From Cyanobacteriota bacterium (GTDB lineage Bacteria; Cyanobacteriota; Cyanobacteriia; Phormidesmidales; Phormidesmidaceae), in the NCBI GenBank assembly GCA_027592485.1, contig JAQCKL010000096.1, forward strand, positions 1-10,979: a stretch of DNA of 10,979 nt, given 5' to 3'. The translations under genes and the position numbers were made by a program. The notes below the pieces were generated by a model. It had not been told where the DNA came from, searched no databases, and worked only from the letters and a program-made list of their open reading frames with translations. Positions 1 through 5,466 of the stretch are shown piece after piece (position 1 is the first letter of the stretch; each line of letters opens with the position of its first letter).

Positions 1-53
1 AGGGAGTGCGGGTTTTACTTGTCGCAACTTATACCCTGAGAGCTTTTATTACT

Positions 54-389
54 TCAAGACCGACTTTTCAAACATCCTCTAAGACCTGCAAGTTCTTTCC
101 GAATGCTCTCTTTTAAATGCTGATTTTCAGCTTTGACCTTTTTCTTGGCTATTATCTTGCATGTGTAATCTTGCCAGAGTGCCAGAATTTCATAGGATTC
201 GTGAAATCCTTGTTCGCTCTGTGCATTGTAGAAAACCGTCAAGGTGGATTTGACATTCTGGGTTAGCAGGCTTTTTAAGCTTGCCTTCGACTCTTCTATG
301 GTCGACTTTTTGGGTGATACACCAAGATTCTGGGCTACAGATGACAGCTGATCAACATCTAGGCTATTAATCGTTTCAAACAAACTCAT
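54..389 (-). CDS. Small hypothetical protein, 111 aa
   Basis: I do not recognise this protein. The frame stays open upstream to a TTG at 413, but the ATG at 387-389 (MSLFETINSLD...) is the better start: GGAG lies just before it and an AGGG slightly farther out. The product is soluble-looking, with no signal peptide or membrane segment. The first ~45 residues look helical and polar (SLFETINSLDVDQLSSVAQ, then a Ser/Lys-rich stretch). The C-terminal third is Lys-rich and probably helical (IIAKKKVKAENQHLKESIRK). There are only two cysteines and no catalytic motif that I can name. The DNA here is visibly more AT-rich than in acsF and hemF. It is separated from the next gene by a ~250-base gap containing a terminator, so it is probably its own transcription unit. 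The 53 bases downstream to the window edge show nothing recognisable. Confidence 0.55.
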   Translation of the reverse strand: MSLFETINSLDVDQLSSVAQNLGVSPKKSTIEESKASLKSLLTQNVKSTLTVFYNAQSEQGFHESYEILALWQDYTCKIIAKKKVKAENQHLKESIRKELAGLRGCLKSRS

Positions 390-573
390 AGCTCCATTGA
401 TCCCTTTATGCAAATGTTCGCTACGAATATTTTGAGATGCCGAAAATGCCTGAAACCCTTGTTTTCGACCTCAGCCGAGATGGCTTTGCATACTGAACCA
501 CGGAGAGCCGTTTATTCTCTATAAAACTATTGGTGATTATAGGGTAGTTTACACAATACCTGCTCACAACAAA
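390..573. other. Intergenic gap with no recognised gene
   Basis: This AT-rich stretch lies between the small hypothetical gene and the terminator of the desulforedoxin-like gene. It should hold the promoter of the 54-389 gene. I see no convincing -35/-10 pair, no RNA gene and no conserved short frame. Short AT-rich pairs such as ctata/tatag near 520-545 are too weak to call. Confidence 0.4.
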
Positions 574-631
574 GCCCCGTCACGTTTATACAAGTTAGCT
601 TTTGCTTTAAATCATACAAGCGTAACGGGGC
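574..631 (-). terminator. Terminator-like hairpin after the desulforedoxin-like gene
   Basis: On the minus strand, arms GCCCCGTTACG (631-621) and CGTGACGGGGC (584-574) pair over all 11 positions with one G-U wobble. They enclose a 36-base loop and are followed by TTTGTTGTG. The hairpin starts about 15 bases after the stop codon at 647. The long loop is unusual for a simple intrinsic terminator, but position and T-rich tail fit. Confidence 0.55.
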
Positions 632-646
632 AACGAATACTTCGGC

Positions 647-802
647 TTAATTTGCTGCCGCCTCTCCCTCCACCAGCTTCATCTGCTCCCCACAGCAAAC
701 TTCTGAATGGTTCGCAGTGCCCGGACAAGGACAAGACTTCTCATACACCAACTGGGCTCCACACTTTTCACAGGCATAGCGATCGCCTACATTCCGCGCC
801 AT
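647..802 (-). CDS. Desulforedoxin-like Cys4 metal-binding mini-protein, 51 aa
   Basis: The start at 800-802 is fixed by a strong ribosome site, AAGGAGG (814-808), five bases upstream. A longer frame to 901 would overlap acsF and its extra residues look non-coding. The protein begins MARNVGDRYACEKCG and carries CxxC at residues 11 and 14 and a vicinal CC at 36-37 followed by GEQM. That is the layout of desulforedoxin and of the N-terminal domain of desulfoferrodoxin (GDxYxCxxCG...CCGxxM), where four Cys bind one iron in a rubredoxin-like site. The stretch between the Cys pairs is about six residues longer than in desulforedoxin and contains an extra CPC (C24, C26), so zinc binding or a redox disulfide is also possible. 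It lies 64 bases downstream of acsF on the same strand, so co-transcription is likely. Its role is unknown; an electron carrier or oxygen/redox sensor is inference only. Confidence 0.78.
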   Translation of the reverse strand: MARNVGDRYACEKCGAQLVYEKSCPCPGTANHSEVCCGEQMKLVEGEAAAN

Positions 803-807
803 TTGCG

Positions 808-814
808 CCTCCTT
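808..814 (-). promoter_or_regulatory. Strong ribosome binding site of the desulforedoxin-like gene
   Basis: AAGGAGG lies five bases before the ATG at 802. It is the best Shine-Dalgarno in the window and decides the start of this 51-codon gene. It suggests high translation relative to acsF upstream. Confidence 0.75.
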
Positions 815-866
815 TTGAGTTAAGTCACTTAAGCATAGTCCCGTTGCCCAAACTTTGCCTAGGGCG

Positions 867-1943
867 CTACCGCACCGTGGCCCGCATCGCCTCCGCATCA
901 ATGGGCTTGATCAAATACAGTCGTAGCAAATCCCCCACAATCCCGGCAATCAACGGTAGCTTCCGCAAGGTCTTCCCAACCTTCGACCCCGCCCCCTCAG
1001 CAATCTGCTTGAGCTTCAGATTGCGATTGGCACAGCGATCTAGTCGCTTAAAGAACTGCGGGTGGTCCACATTCAGAATCACCGGAAACGCCCGCGCCGA
1101 GGTGTTATTCGTCTCCCGCACCACCGCCGTATCAAACGCCGTGGCATCCAGCCCCAACATGTCGTAAAACGTAGAGCGCTCATGGACCGTCAAACTGTGG
1201 GTGGCGAAGACCGAGAGCAAAAAGAAGCGGCTCCAGAGACGGGATTGCCAAGTCTTCCACATATTGGGCTGCGATCGCAGCAGCGCCTTAAACACATCCC
1301 CATGGCGGTTTTCGTCCTGGCACCAGCTCTCAAAATAGTTGAATAGCGGATAAAACTTGTGCTCGGGGTGCTGCTCCAAGTGGTGAAAAATCAGGATGTA
1401 GCGCCAGTAGCCAATCTTCTCCGACAGATAGACCGCATAGATCACCCACTCCACCGGGAAAAACGTGTAGGTGCGCTTTTTGGTGAGCTTAGCCAGATCC
1501 AACGAAATCCCAAAATCTGCCATGGCCTTATTCAAGAACCCGGCATGGCGAGCCTCATCGCGGGCCATCAGTGAAAACATCTCCGCCAGGATCGGGTTGC
1601 GGCCCTTGAGCTTACGGGACAACTCCTTGAACAGCAAAAAACCCGAAAACTCCGACACACAGGATCGCTCTAGATAATCGATAAACGCCTGCCGCTCTTT
1701 GCCTTGAATGTGGTTCCAGGTTTGCTGCTTAAAGGCTTCATTCCGGACGAAATGATGGCGATTATAGTCGGCCCGCATCTCCGCCAGCATCGCCTGCAGC
1801 TCCGTCTCCCCTGCTGAGAGGTCCATCTCAGCGGCCTTGTCGAAGTCTGTGGTGTAGAAGCGGGGGGTGAGGAGATTTTCTTCCACCGCTGCCTTAGAAC
1901 CGGAAGCCGTGGGGGCGGGAAGGGTGCTGACCATAGCGCGCAT
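867..1943 (-). CDS. acsF: Magnesium-protoporphyrin IX monomethyl ester oxidative cyclase (AcsF/ChlA)
   Basis: This is the diiron subunit of the aerobic cyclase. It uses O2 to close ring E, turning Mg-protoporphyrin IX monomethyl ester into divinyl protochlorophyllide on the chlorophyll path at thylakoid membranes. The 358-residue length is typical. Family signatures are clear: LTPRFYTTDFD (25-35), RADYNRHHF (57-65), ERSCVSEFSGF (92-102), the diiron motif DEARHAGFLNKAM (E130, H133) and WCQDENRHGD (E211, H214). The first ATG at 1943 has GGAG three bases upstream; the ATG at 1934 (MVSTLPAP) has the same GGAG at 12 bases and resembles other AcsF starts, so either may be used. It is divergent from hemF-ho, with a dyad just before its start. 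Cyanobacteria often carry two copies. Linkage to an HO-2-like gene and a hemN remnant suggests the low-oxygen isoform (ChlAII), but that assignment is inferred, not read from a diagnostic residue. Confidence 0.95.
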   Translation of the reverse strand: MRAMVSTLPAPTASGSKAAVEENLLTPRFYTTDFDKAAEMDLSAGETELQAMLAEMRADYNRHHFVRNEAFKQQTWNHIQGKERQAFIDYLERSCVSEFSGFLLFKELSRKLKGRNPILAEMFSLMARDEARHAGFLNKAMADFGISLDLAKLTKKRTYTFFPVEWVIYAVYLSEKIGYWRYILIFHHLEQHPEHKFYPLFNYFESWCQDENRHGDVFKALLRSQPNMWKTWQSRLWSRFFLLSVFATHSLTVHERSTFYDMLGLDATAFDTAVVRETNNTSARAFPVILNVDHPQFFKRLDRCANRNLKLKQIAEGAGSKVGKTLRKLPLIAGIVGDLLRLYLIKPIDAEAMRATVR

Positions 1944-1955
1944 TCACTCCAATTA

Positions 1956-1981
1956 CTTTAATAACTTGAAAGCTATTAAAG
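1956..1981. promoter_or_regulatory. Inverted repeat, candidate operator of acsF
   Basis: Arms ctttaataact (1956-1966) and agctattaaag (1971-1981) are reverse complements at 10 of 11 positions around the spacer tgaa. The dyad lies 13 bases upstream of the first acsF ATG. Its size and AT-rich symmetric form suit a winged-helix dimer such as a MarR-family regulator. ChlR, the known low-oxygen activator of these genes, belongs to that family, but I cannot confirm its binding motif here. Confidence 0.45.
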
Positions 1982-2215
1982 AGCATAAGCGGGATTTTTT
2001 GTGGATATGGCCAGCGTTACATTTTTTGATTTCTCCAGGGGCGATCGCCCCTAAGCACCCCCGATCAAGGGCCATGGTTTCTCAGCTTCCCCTAAGGGAG
2101 TTATTGGTTACTAGCTTTACCCCAAGGGACTTAGGTTCCTTTGTGATGCCAACTTTCAACGGTTTTATTTGCTCCCATCGCCTTGCCCTATCAGCGGTTG
2201 CCTTGCCTAGGGGTG

Positions 2216-2221
2216 TATAAA
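2216..2221 (+). promoter_or_regulatory. Possible -10 box for hemF
   Basis: TATAAA lies about 85 bases before the hemF start. No -35 box is found at normal spacing (a TTGCCT is only 12 bases upstream), so this would be an activator-dependent promoter if real. Confidence 0.25.
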
Positions 2222-2254
2222 GTTTTGCCAACAGCGCTGGGGTGAAAATAATTC

Positions 2255-2270
2255 ATCGCTGTACAGTGAT
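2255..2270. promoter_or_regulatory. Near-palindrome upstream of hemF, candidate operator
   Basis: The 16-base word atcgctgtacagtgat is self-complementary at 7 of 8 pairs, with a perfect CTGTACAG core. It sits between the possible -10 box and the hemF start. It does not fit the NtcA pattern GTA-N8-TAC. Confidence 0.35.
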
Positions 2271-2306
2271 TGAAATAAATTCGCTGCTGTGGAGTCCAAG
2301 TTACCA

Positions 2307-3350
2307 ATGCGTCTTCAAGTTACTTCGTCCCCCGTTGCTAGGTCCTCAGATCGGCAAGTCACACCGCCCCCAGAGGCCCGGCAGCGATTTAAGCAGTATG
2401 TACAAACCCTGCAGGATCAGATTTGCACTGCCTTAGAACAGCTCGACGGTCAGGCCAGATTTCATGAAGATGCTTGGCAACGGCAAGAGGGCGGTGGTGG
2501 TCGTACCAGGGTGATTCGCGATGGGCGGGTGTTTGAGCAGGGGGGCGTCAATTTCTCAGAGATTTGGGGGGATACCCTGCCTCCAGCGATCCTCAGTCAG
2601 CGTCCAGAAGCGGCGGGCCATGACTTTTACGCCACCGGTACGTCGATGGTGCTGCACCCCCGCAACCCCTATGTGCCCACGGTTCACCTCAACTACCGCT
2701 ACTTTGAGGCGGGGCCGGTGTGGTGGTTTGGGGGCGGCATCGATCTCACCCCCTACTACCCCTTCAAAGAAGATGTGATTCACTTTCACCGCACCCTAAA
2801 GCAGGCTTGCGATCGCCACCACGCCGCCTATTACCCGGCCTTTAAGCACTGGTGTGACGAGTACTTTTATCTGAAGCATCGCCAGGAAACCCGTGGGGTC
2901 GGGGGCTTATTCTTTGACTATCTCGATGCCCGTGGTCACCTCTACGGCGGCCCCAATCTGGAGGGCGAAGCCGCCCGCTATAGCCGCGAAGTTGGCCCCG
3001 TTCCCCAAACCTGGGAAGAACAATTTGCCTTTGTACAAAGCTGCGGCAGTAGTTTTTTGCCTGCCTATCTGCCCATTGCCGAGCGTCATCAAGATCGCGA
3101 ATATGGCGATCGCCAGCGCCATTTCCAGCTCTATCGGCGGGGGCGCTATGTGGAGTTCAACCTGGTGTATGACCGGGGCACGGTGTTTGGGTTGCAAACC
3201 CAGGGCCGCACCGAGTCGATCTTGATGTCTTTGCCCCCCTTGGCCCGCTGGGAATATGGCTATACCCCAGAGCCCCAGACCCCCGAAGCGGACCTGTATG
3301 CCACCTATCTCAAACCCCAAGACTGGTTGGGGGGAGGCGCGATCGCTTGA
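2307..3350 (+). CDS. hemF: Oxygen-dependent coproporphyrinogen III oxidase HemF
   Basis: HemF uses O2 to decarboxylate two propionates of coproporphyrinogen III, giving protoporphyrinogen IX for heme and chlorophyll. From the ATG at 2307 it is 347 aa, normal for the family. Diagnostic stretches are GGGGRTRVI (62-70), the His-rich core HPRNPYVPTVHLNYRYFE (117-134), WWFGGGIDLTPYY (139-151), RGVGGLFFDYLD (196-207) and the C-terminal block GRYVEFNLVYDRGT followed by RTESILMSLPP. The frame also has a GTG at 2289, but that has no ribosome site; the ATG at 2307 has GGAG 12 bases upstream, so I prefer it. The heme oxygenase gene follows 43 bases later on the same strand, which implies an operon. It needs no cofactor beyond O2, which is noteworthy beside a remnant of the O2-independent enzyme HemN downstream. 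Confidence 0.95.
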   Translation: MRLQVTSSPVARSSDRQVTPPPEARQRFKQYVQTLQDQICTALEQLDGQARFHEDAWQRQEGGGGRTRVIRDGRVFEQGGVNFSEIWGDTLPPAILSQRPEAAGHDFYATGTSMVLHPRNPYVPTVHLNYRYFEAGPVWWFGGGIDLTPYYPFKEDVIHFHRTLKQACDRHHAAYYPAFKHWCDEYFYLKHRQETRGVGGLFFDYLDARGHLYGGPNLEGEAARYSREVGPVPQTWEEQFAFVQSCGSSFLPAYLPIAERHQDREYGDRQRHFQLYRRGRYVEFNLVYDRGTVFGLQTQGRTESILMSLPPLARWEYGYTPEPQTPEADLYATYLKPQDWLGGGAIA

Positions 3351-3393
3351 TTATCGATCTGCCCACTGATTTTTAACAACCGAGGTACTTACC

Positions 3394-4146
3394 ATGACTC
3401 AAACCTTAGCCACACAACTTCGAGAAGGTACAAAACAGTCCCATACCCTAGCCGAAAATACGGCCTTTATGAAGTGCTTTCTCAAGGGCATCGTCGAAAG
3501 AGAACCCTTCCGGAAGCTGACGGCAGACCTTTACTACGTCTACAGCACCCTAGAAACGGAAATGCATCGTCATCAAGATCATCCCGTGGTGAGGCACATG
3601 ATCTTTTTGGCCCTGGAACGCACCCAAAAACTAGAAGAAGATCTGAGCTACTACTACGGAGATAACTGGCGGGACCAAATTGTGGCCTCCCCTGAAGGGC
3701 TAAACTATGTGGCCCGTTTGCAGGAAATCTCCAAGACGAACCCAGCCCTGCTCGTGGCCCATGCCTATGTGCGCTACATGGGCGATCTGTCTGGGGGACA
3801 GGGCCTACGCCACATTACCCGTTCCGCCCTTGATTTACCGCCAGATCAGGGGACGGGCCTGCACGAGTTTGATGCTTTACCCACCGCTGAAGCCAAGCGA
3901 TTCTTCAAGCAAACCTATCGAGAGACCTTGGATTCCTTGCCGGTGGATGAGGCATTAGCGCAGGCCATCGTGGCAGAAGCCAATTATGCCTTTGCCCTCA
4001 ACCGCAATGTCTTCCATGAGCTGGAGCCGGATGTAAAAGCGGCGGTGGGTGACCATGTCTTCGACTTAATTACCCGACAGGACCGTCTGGGCAGTACAGA
4101 ACGGTCACCCGGTCACGCATCTGGGGAACTGGTCGCTGCCCAGTAG
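3394..4146 (+). CDS. ho2: Heme oxygenase, HO-2-like
   Basis: Heme oxygenase opens heme to biliverdin IX-alpha, CO and iron using reduced ferredoxin and O2. Biliverdin feeds phycobilin chromophores. The 250-residue protein has the proximal heme ligand at H17 (KQSHTLAEN), the distal-helix motif GDLSGGQ (130-136) and EANYAFALN near residue 197. The N-terminal block TLAENTAFMKCFLKG and the tail TRQDRLGSTE look closer to Synechocystis HO-2 (the low-oxygen isoform) than to HO-1, as far as I recall those sequences. The segment FLALER (71-76) replaces the usual FPELNR. GAGG (3382-3385) eight bases upstream supports the ATG start. It sits between hemF and a hemN remnant. If the isoform call is wrong, it is simply the single housekeeping heme oxygenase (hmuO/pbsA type) next to hemF, as ho1 and hemF are neighbours in Synechocystis. 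Confidence 0.93.
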   Translation: MTQTLATQLREGTKQSHTLAENTAFMKCFLKGIVEREPFRKLTADLYYVYSTLETEMHRHQDHPVVRHMIFLALERTQKLEEDLSYYYGDNWRDQIVASPEGLNYVARLQEISKTNPALLVAHAYVRYMGDLSGGQGLRHITRSALDLPPDQGTGLHEFDALPTAEAKRFFKQTYRETLDSLPVDEALAQAIVAEANYAFALNRNVFHELEPDVKAAVGDHVFDLITRQDRLGSTERSPGHASGELVAAQ

Positions 4147-4165
4147 GCGACCGATTGAGCGGGGG

Positions 4166-4465
4166 GTGACCCTCAGCCCTGAGGACCTGTTACGGCGGGC
4201 GATCATCATGGAGCTGATGTGTCAGTTTGAGATCTCAAAGGCAGCGATCGAGAACAAATATCACCTCAGCTTTGACCAGGACTTTGATGAGTATTTCGCC
4301 CGAGAACGGCTAGATCTACAGGTTCTGGAAGCCGATGACCTGGTGCGCCTCACCCCCAAGCACATTGAAGTCACCTCGGCAGGGCGATTGCTGATTCGCA
4401 ATGTGGCGGTGTTTGATACCTATTTGCGCAATCAGCAAAGTCGGCAGTTTTCCCAATCGGTTTAG
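4166..4465 (+). pseudogene. hemN: C-terminal remnant of oxygen-independent coproporphyrinogen III oxidase HemN
   Basis: The ~100 codons encode only the HemN C-terminal domain. The block LSPEDLLRRAIIMELMCQFE matches the HemN pattern (LSxDDxxRRxVIMxLMCxF), then a YFARERLDLQVLEADDLV stretch, VTSAGRLLIRNVAVFDTYL and the closing RQFSQSV. A complete HemN is about 450-460 residues with a radical-SAM CxxxCxxC core; roughly 350 residues, including that core, are missing. Homology seems to begin at about 4148 (RPIERG in the same frame), immediately after the ho stop codon at 4146, so a deletion may have fused the hemN 3' end to ho. The GTG at 4166 could start a short protein, but its ribosome site is poor (a run of G). 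No internal stops are present, so it is either a recent remnant or retained as a small domain protein. Catalysis as HemN is impossible without the Fe-S site. Confidence 0.8.
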
Positions 4466-4550
4466 TCTAAGATTTTGTCCCCGCCCTGGAGGTATAGCGC
4501 TGGCCAGAAAGGGTAGTGCAACTGATCCCGCCGTTGGGCAATGCTCAAAA

Positions 4551-4988
4551 TCAAGTCTTGCCCTGCAGTTGCCCCAAAACCGCCTTGCCCATCAGAGAGC
4601 CCACGATGAAGGCCCCTAAAAACAGCAGGGGATTCCAAATCCCCAACACCAAAGCCACAATCCCTGGTCCTGGACAATAGCCCCCAATCCCCCAGCCCAC
4701 CCCAAACAGAGTTGCCCCCAAAATCAACGGCAGATCAACCTGCTGGGCGGTGGGCAGGTAAAAACTGGGGCTCAGCAACGGGTGGGATAACCGCAGCACA
4801 AACCGGAAACTGATGATCGTGACGCCCACAGCGCCGCCCAACACAAATAACAAGGTGGGGTCCCAGGTCCCAGCTACATCGAGGAAACCGAGGACGCGAT
4901 CGCGATCCACCATTTGAGACAGCCCCAACCCCAGGCCAAACAAGACCCCAGCCAGTAGCGCCATCCCCAACTGTTTCAGGTTCATCAT
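4551..4988 (-). CDS. YeeE/YedE-type membrane protein, second half (DUF6691-like, PmpB-like)
   Basis: This 145-residue protein is nearly all membrane: about four hydrophobic segments near residues 7-25, 45-65, 85-103 and 108-130. It carries the sulfur-transporter signature GGYCPGPG (101-108, Cys105) and an N-terminal GLGLGLSQM. It corresponds to the C-terminal half of single-chain YeeE/TsuA proteins, which carry thiosulfate or related sulfur species inward through conserved cysteines. Here the family is split in two, as in PmpA/PmpB-type pairs. ATG codons at 4988 and 4985 are both served by GGAG. The partner half ends 43 bases upstream, so the two are probably co-translated and form one transporter. 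The substrate is inferred from the family; a permease for another sulfur compound is possible. Confidence 0.85.
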   Translation of the reverse strand: MMNLKQLGMALLAGVLFGLGLGLSQMVDRDRVLGFLDVAGTWDPTLLFVLGGAVGVTIISFRFVLRLSHPLLSPSFYLPTAQQVDLPLILGATLFGVGWGIGGYCPGPGIVALVLGIWNPLLFLGAFIVGSLMGKAVLGQLQGKT

Positions 4989-5031
4989 TTTGGCTCCACC
5001 ATCGCGCTACCCTCTGTGTACAAACAACGGC

Positions 5032-5454
5032 TCATATTGCCACGACATGGCGAATTACAAATACCGTCACCATGGCCGTGCTTAAAAACGTGATTACCGC
5101 CATCAGCGATCGCGGCGACAATCGCCCCAACCCACATACCCCGTGCCCACTGGTGCAACCGGTGCCAATGCGCGTCCCTATACCCACCAGCAATCCCCCT
5201 AGGATCATCGCCCCAGGCACAAAACTGGAAAGGGGCGTGGGTTGGGGAGCCAGGGCGTATTCGTACAGACCACCCCCCAGCACCATGCCGAAAAGAAATA
5301 CCCAGCGCCAAGTCTCCTGGGGTTTGAACGTGATTGCCCCGTTGACCATGCCGCTAATGCCGGCGATGCGACCATTAAACGCCAACAGTAGGGTGGCGCT
5401 AATGCCGATCAAAACCCCGCCTAGCAGGGCAGTAACCCAGTTAAATTCCACCAT
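5032..5454 (-). CDS. YeeE/YedE-type membrane protein, first half (Sulf_transp family, PmpA-like)
   Basis: The 140-residue product has hydrophobic segments near 7-25, 50-68, 80-97 and 115-138 and the hallmark GTRIGTGCTSGHGVCGLGRLS (93-113; Cys100, His104, Cys107). In YeeE/TsuA proteins the equivalent GxGCTSGHG cysteine takes part in thiosulfate relay. I place the start at the ATG at 5454 (MVEFNWVTALLGG) because AGGAG ends nine bases before it; an ATG at 5463 would sit directly against that ribosome site. The gene begins within a few bases of the stop of the GST-family gene and is followed by the second half, making a three-gene operon. Substrate is most likely thiosulfate or a persulfide-type sulfur species, by family only. 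Confidence 0.87.
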   Translation of the reverse strand: MVEFNWVTALLGGVLIGISATLLLAFNGRIAGISGMVNGAITFKPQETWRWVFLFGMVLGGGLYEYALAPQPTPLSSFVPGAMILGGLLVGIGTRIGTGCTSGHGVCGLGRLSPRSLMAVITFLSTAMVTVFVIRHVVAI

Positions 5455-5466
5455 GGGATTCATCTC

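Larger units (their letters stand above)
1944..2306. promoter_or_regulatory. Divergent control region between acsF and hemF
   Basis: These ~360 bases must hold promoters for both directions. They contain an AT-rich dyad next to acsF (1956-1981), one HIP1 site (2041-2048), two similar CCCCtAAGGGA / CCCCAAGGGA words around 2090-2132, a possible -10 at 2216-2221 and a near-palindrome at 2255-2270. I find no credible gene here; an open plus-strand frame running in from inside acsF has no coding signs. Confidence 0.6.

Noticed and set aside
803..901. Longer start for the desulforedoxin-like gene (84 residues)
   Set aside because: It would overlap the acsF end, the added residues are Arg/Cys-rich and look non-coding, and the ATG at 802 has a near-perfect AAGGAGG.
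2089..2132. CCCCtAAGGGA and CCCCAAGGGA as a paired regulatory repeat
   Set aside because: The two words are short, not identical, and their spacing (about 33 bases) gives no clear helical or dimer logic; too weak to claim.
1867..2220. Open plus-strand frame of 117 codons across the acsF start and control region
   Set aside because: It overlaps acsF on the opposite strand, has no ribosome site and no recognisable protein content; the region is better read as divergent promoters.
2262..2281. Possible NtcA site starting at the GTA in the hemF-side palindrome
   Set aside because: The right half-site TAC at the required spacing is missing.
4466..4550. Search for a bidirectional terminator between the hemN remnant and the transporter gene
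   Set aside because: Only a short CTGGCCAG palindrome was found; no stem with a T-tract on either strand.
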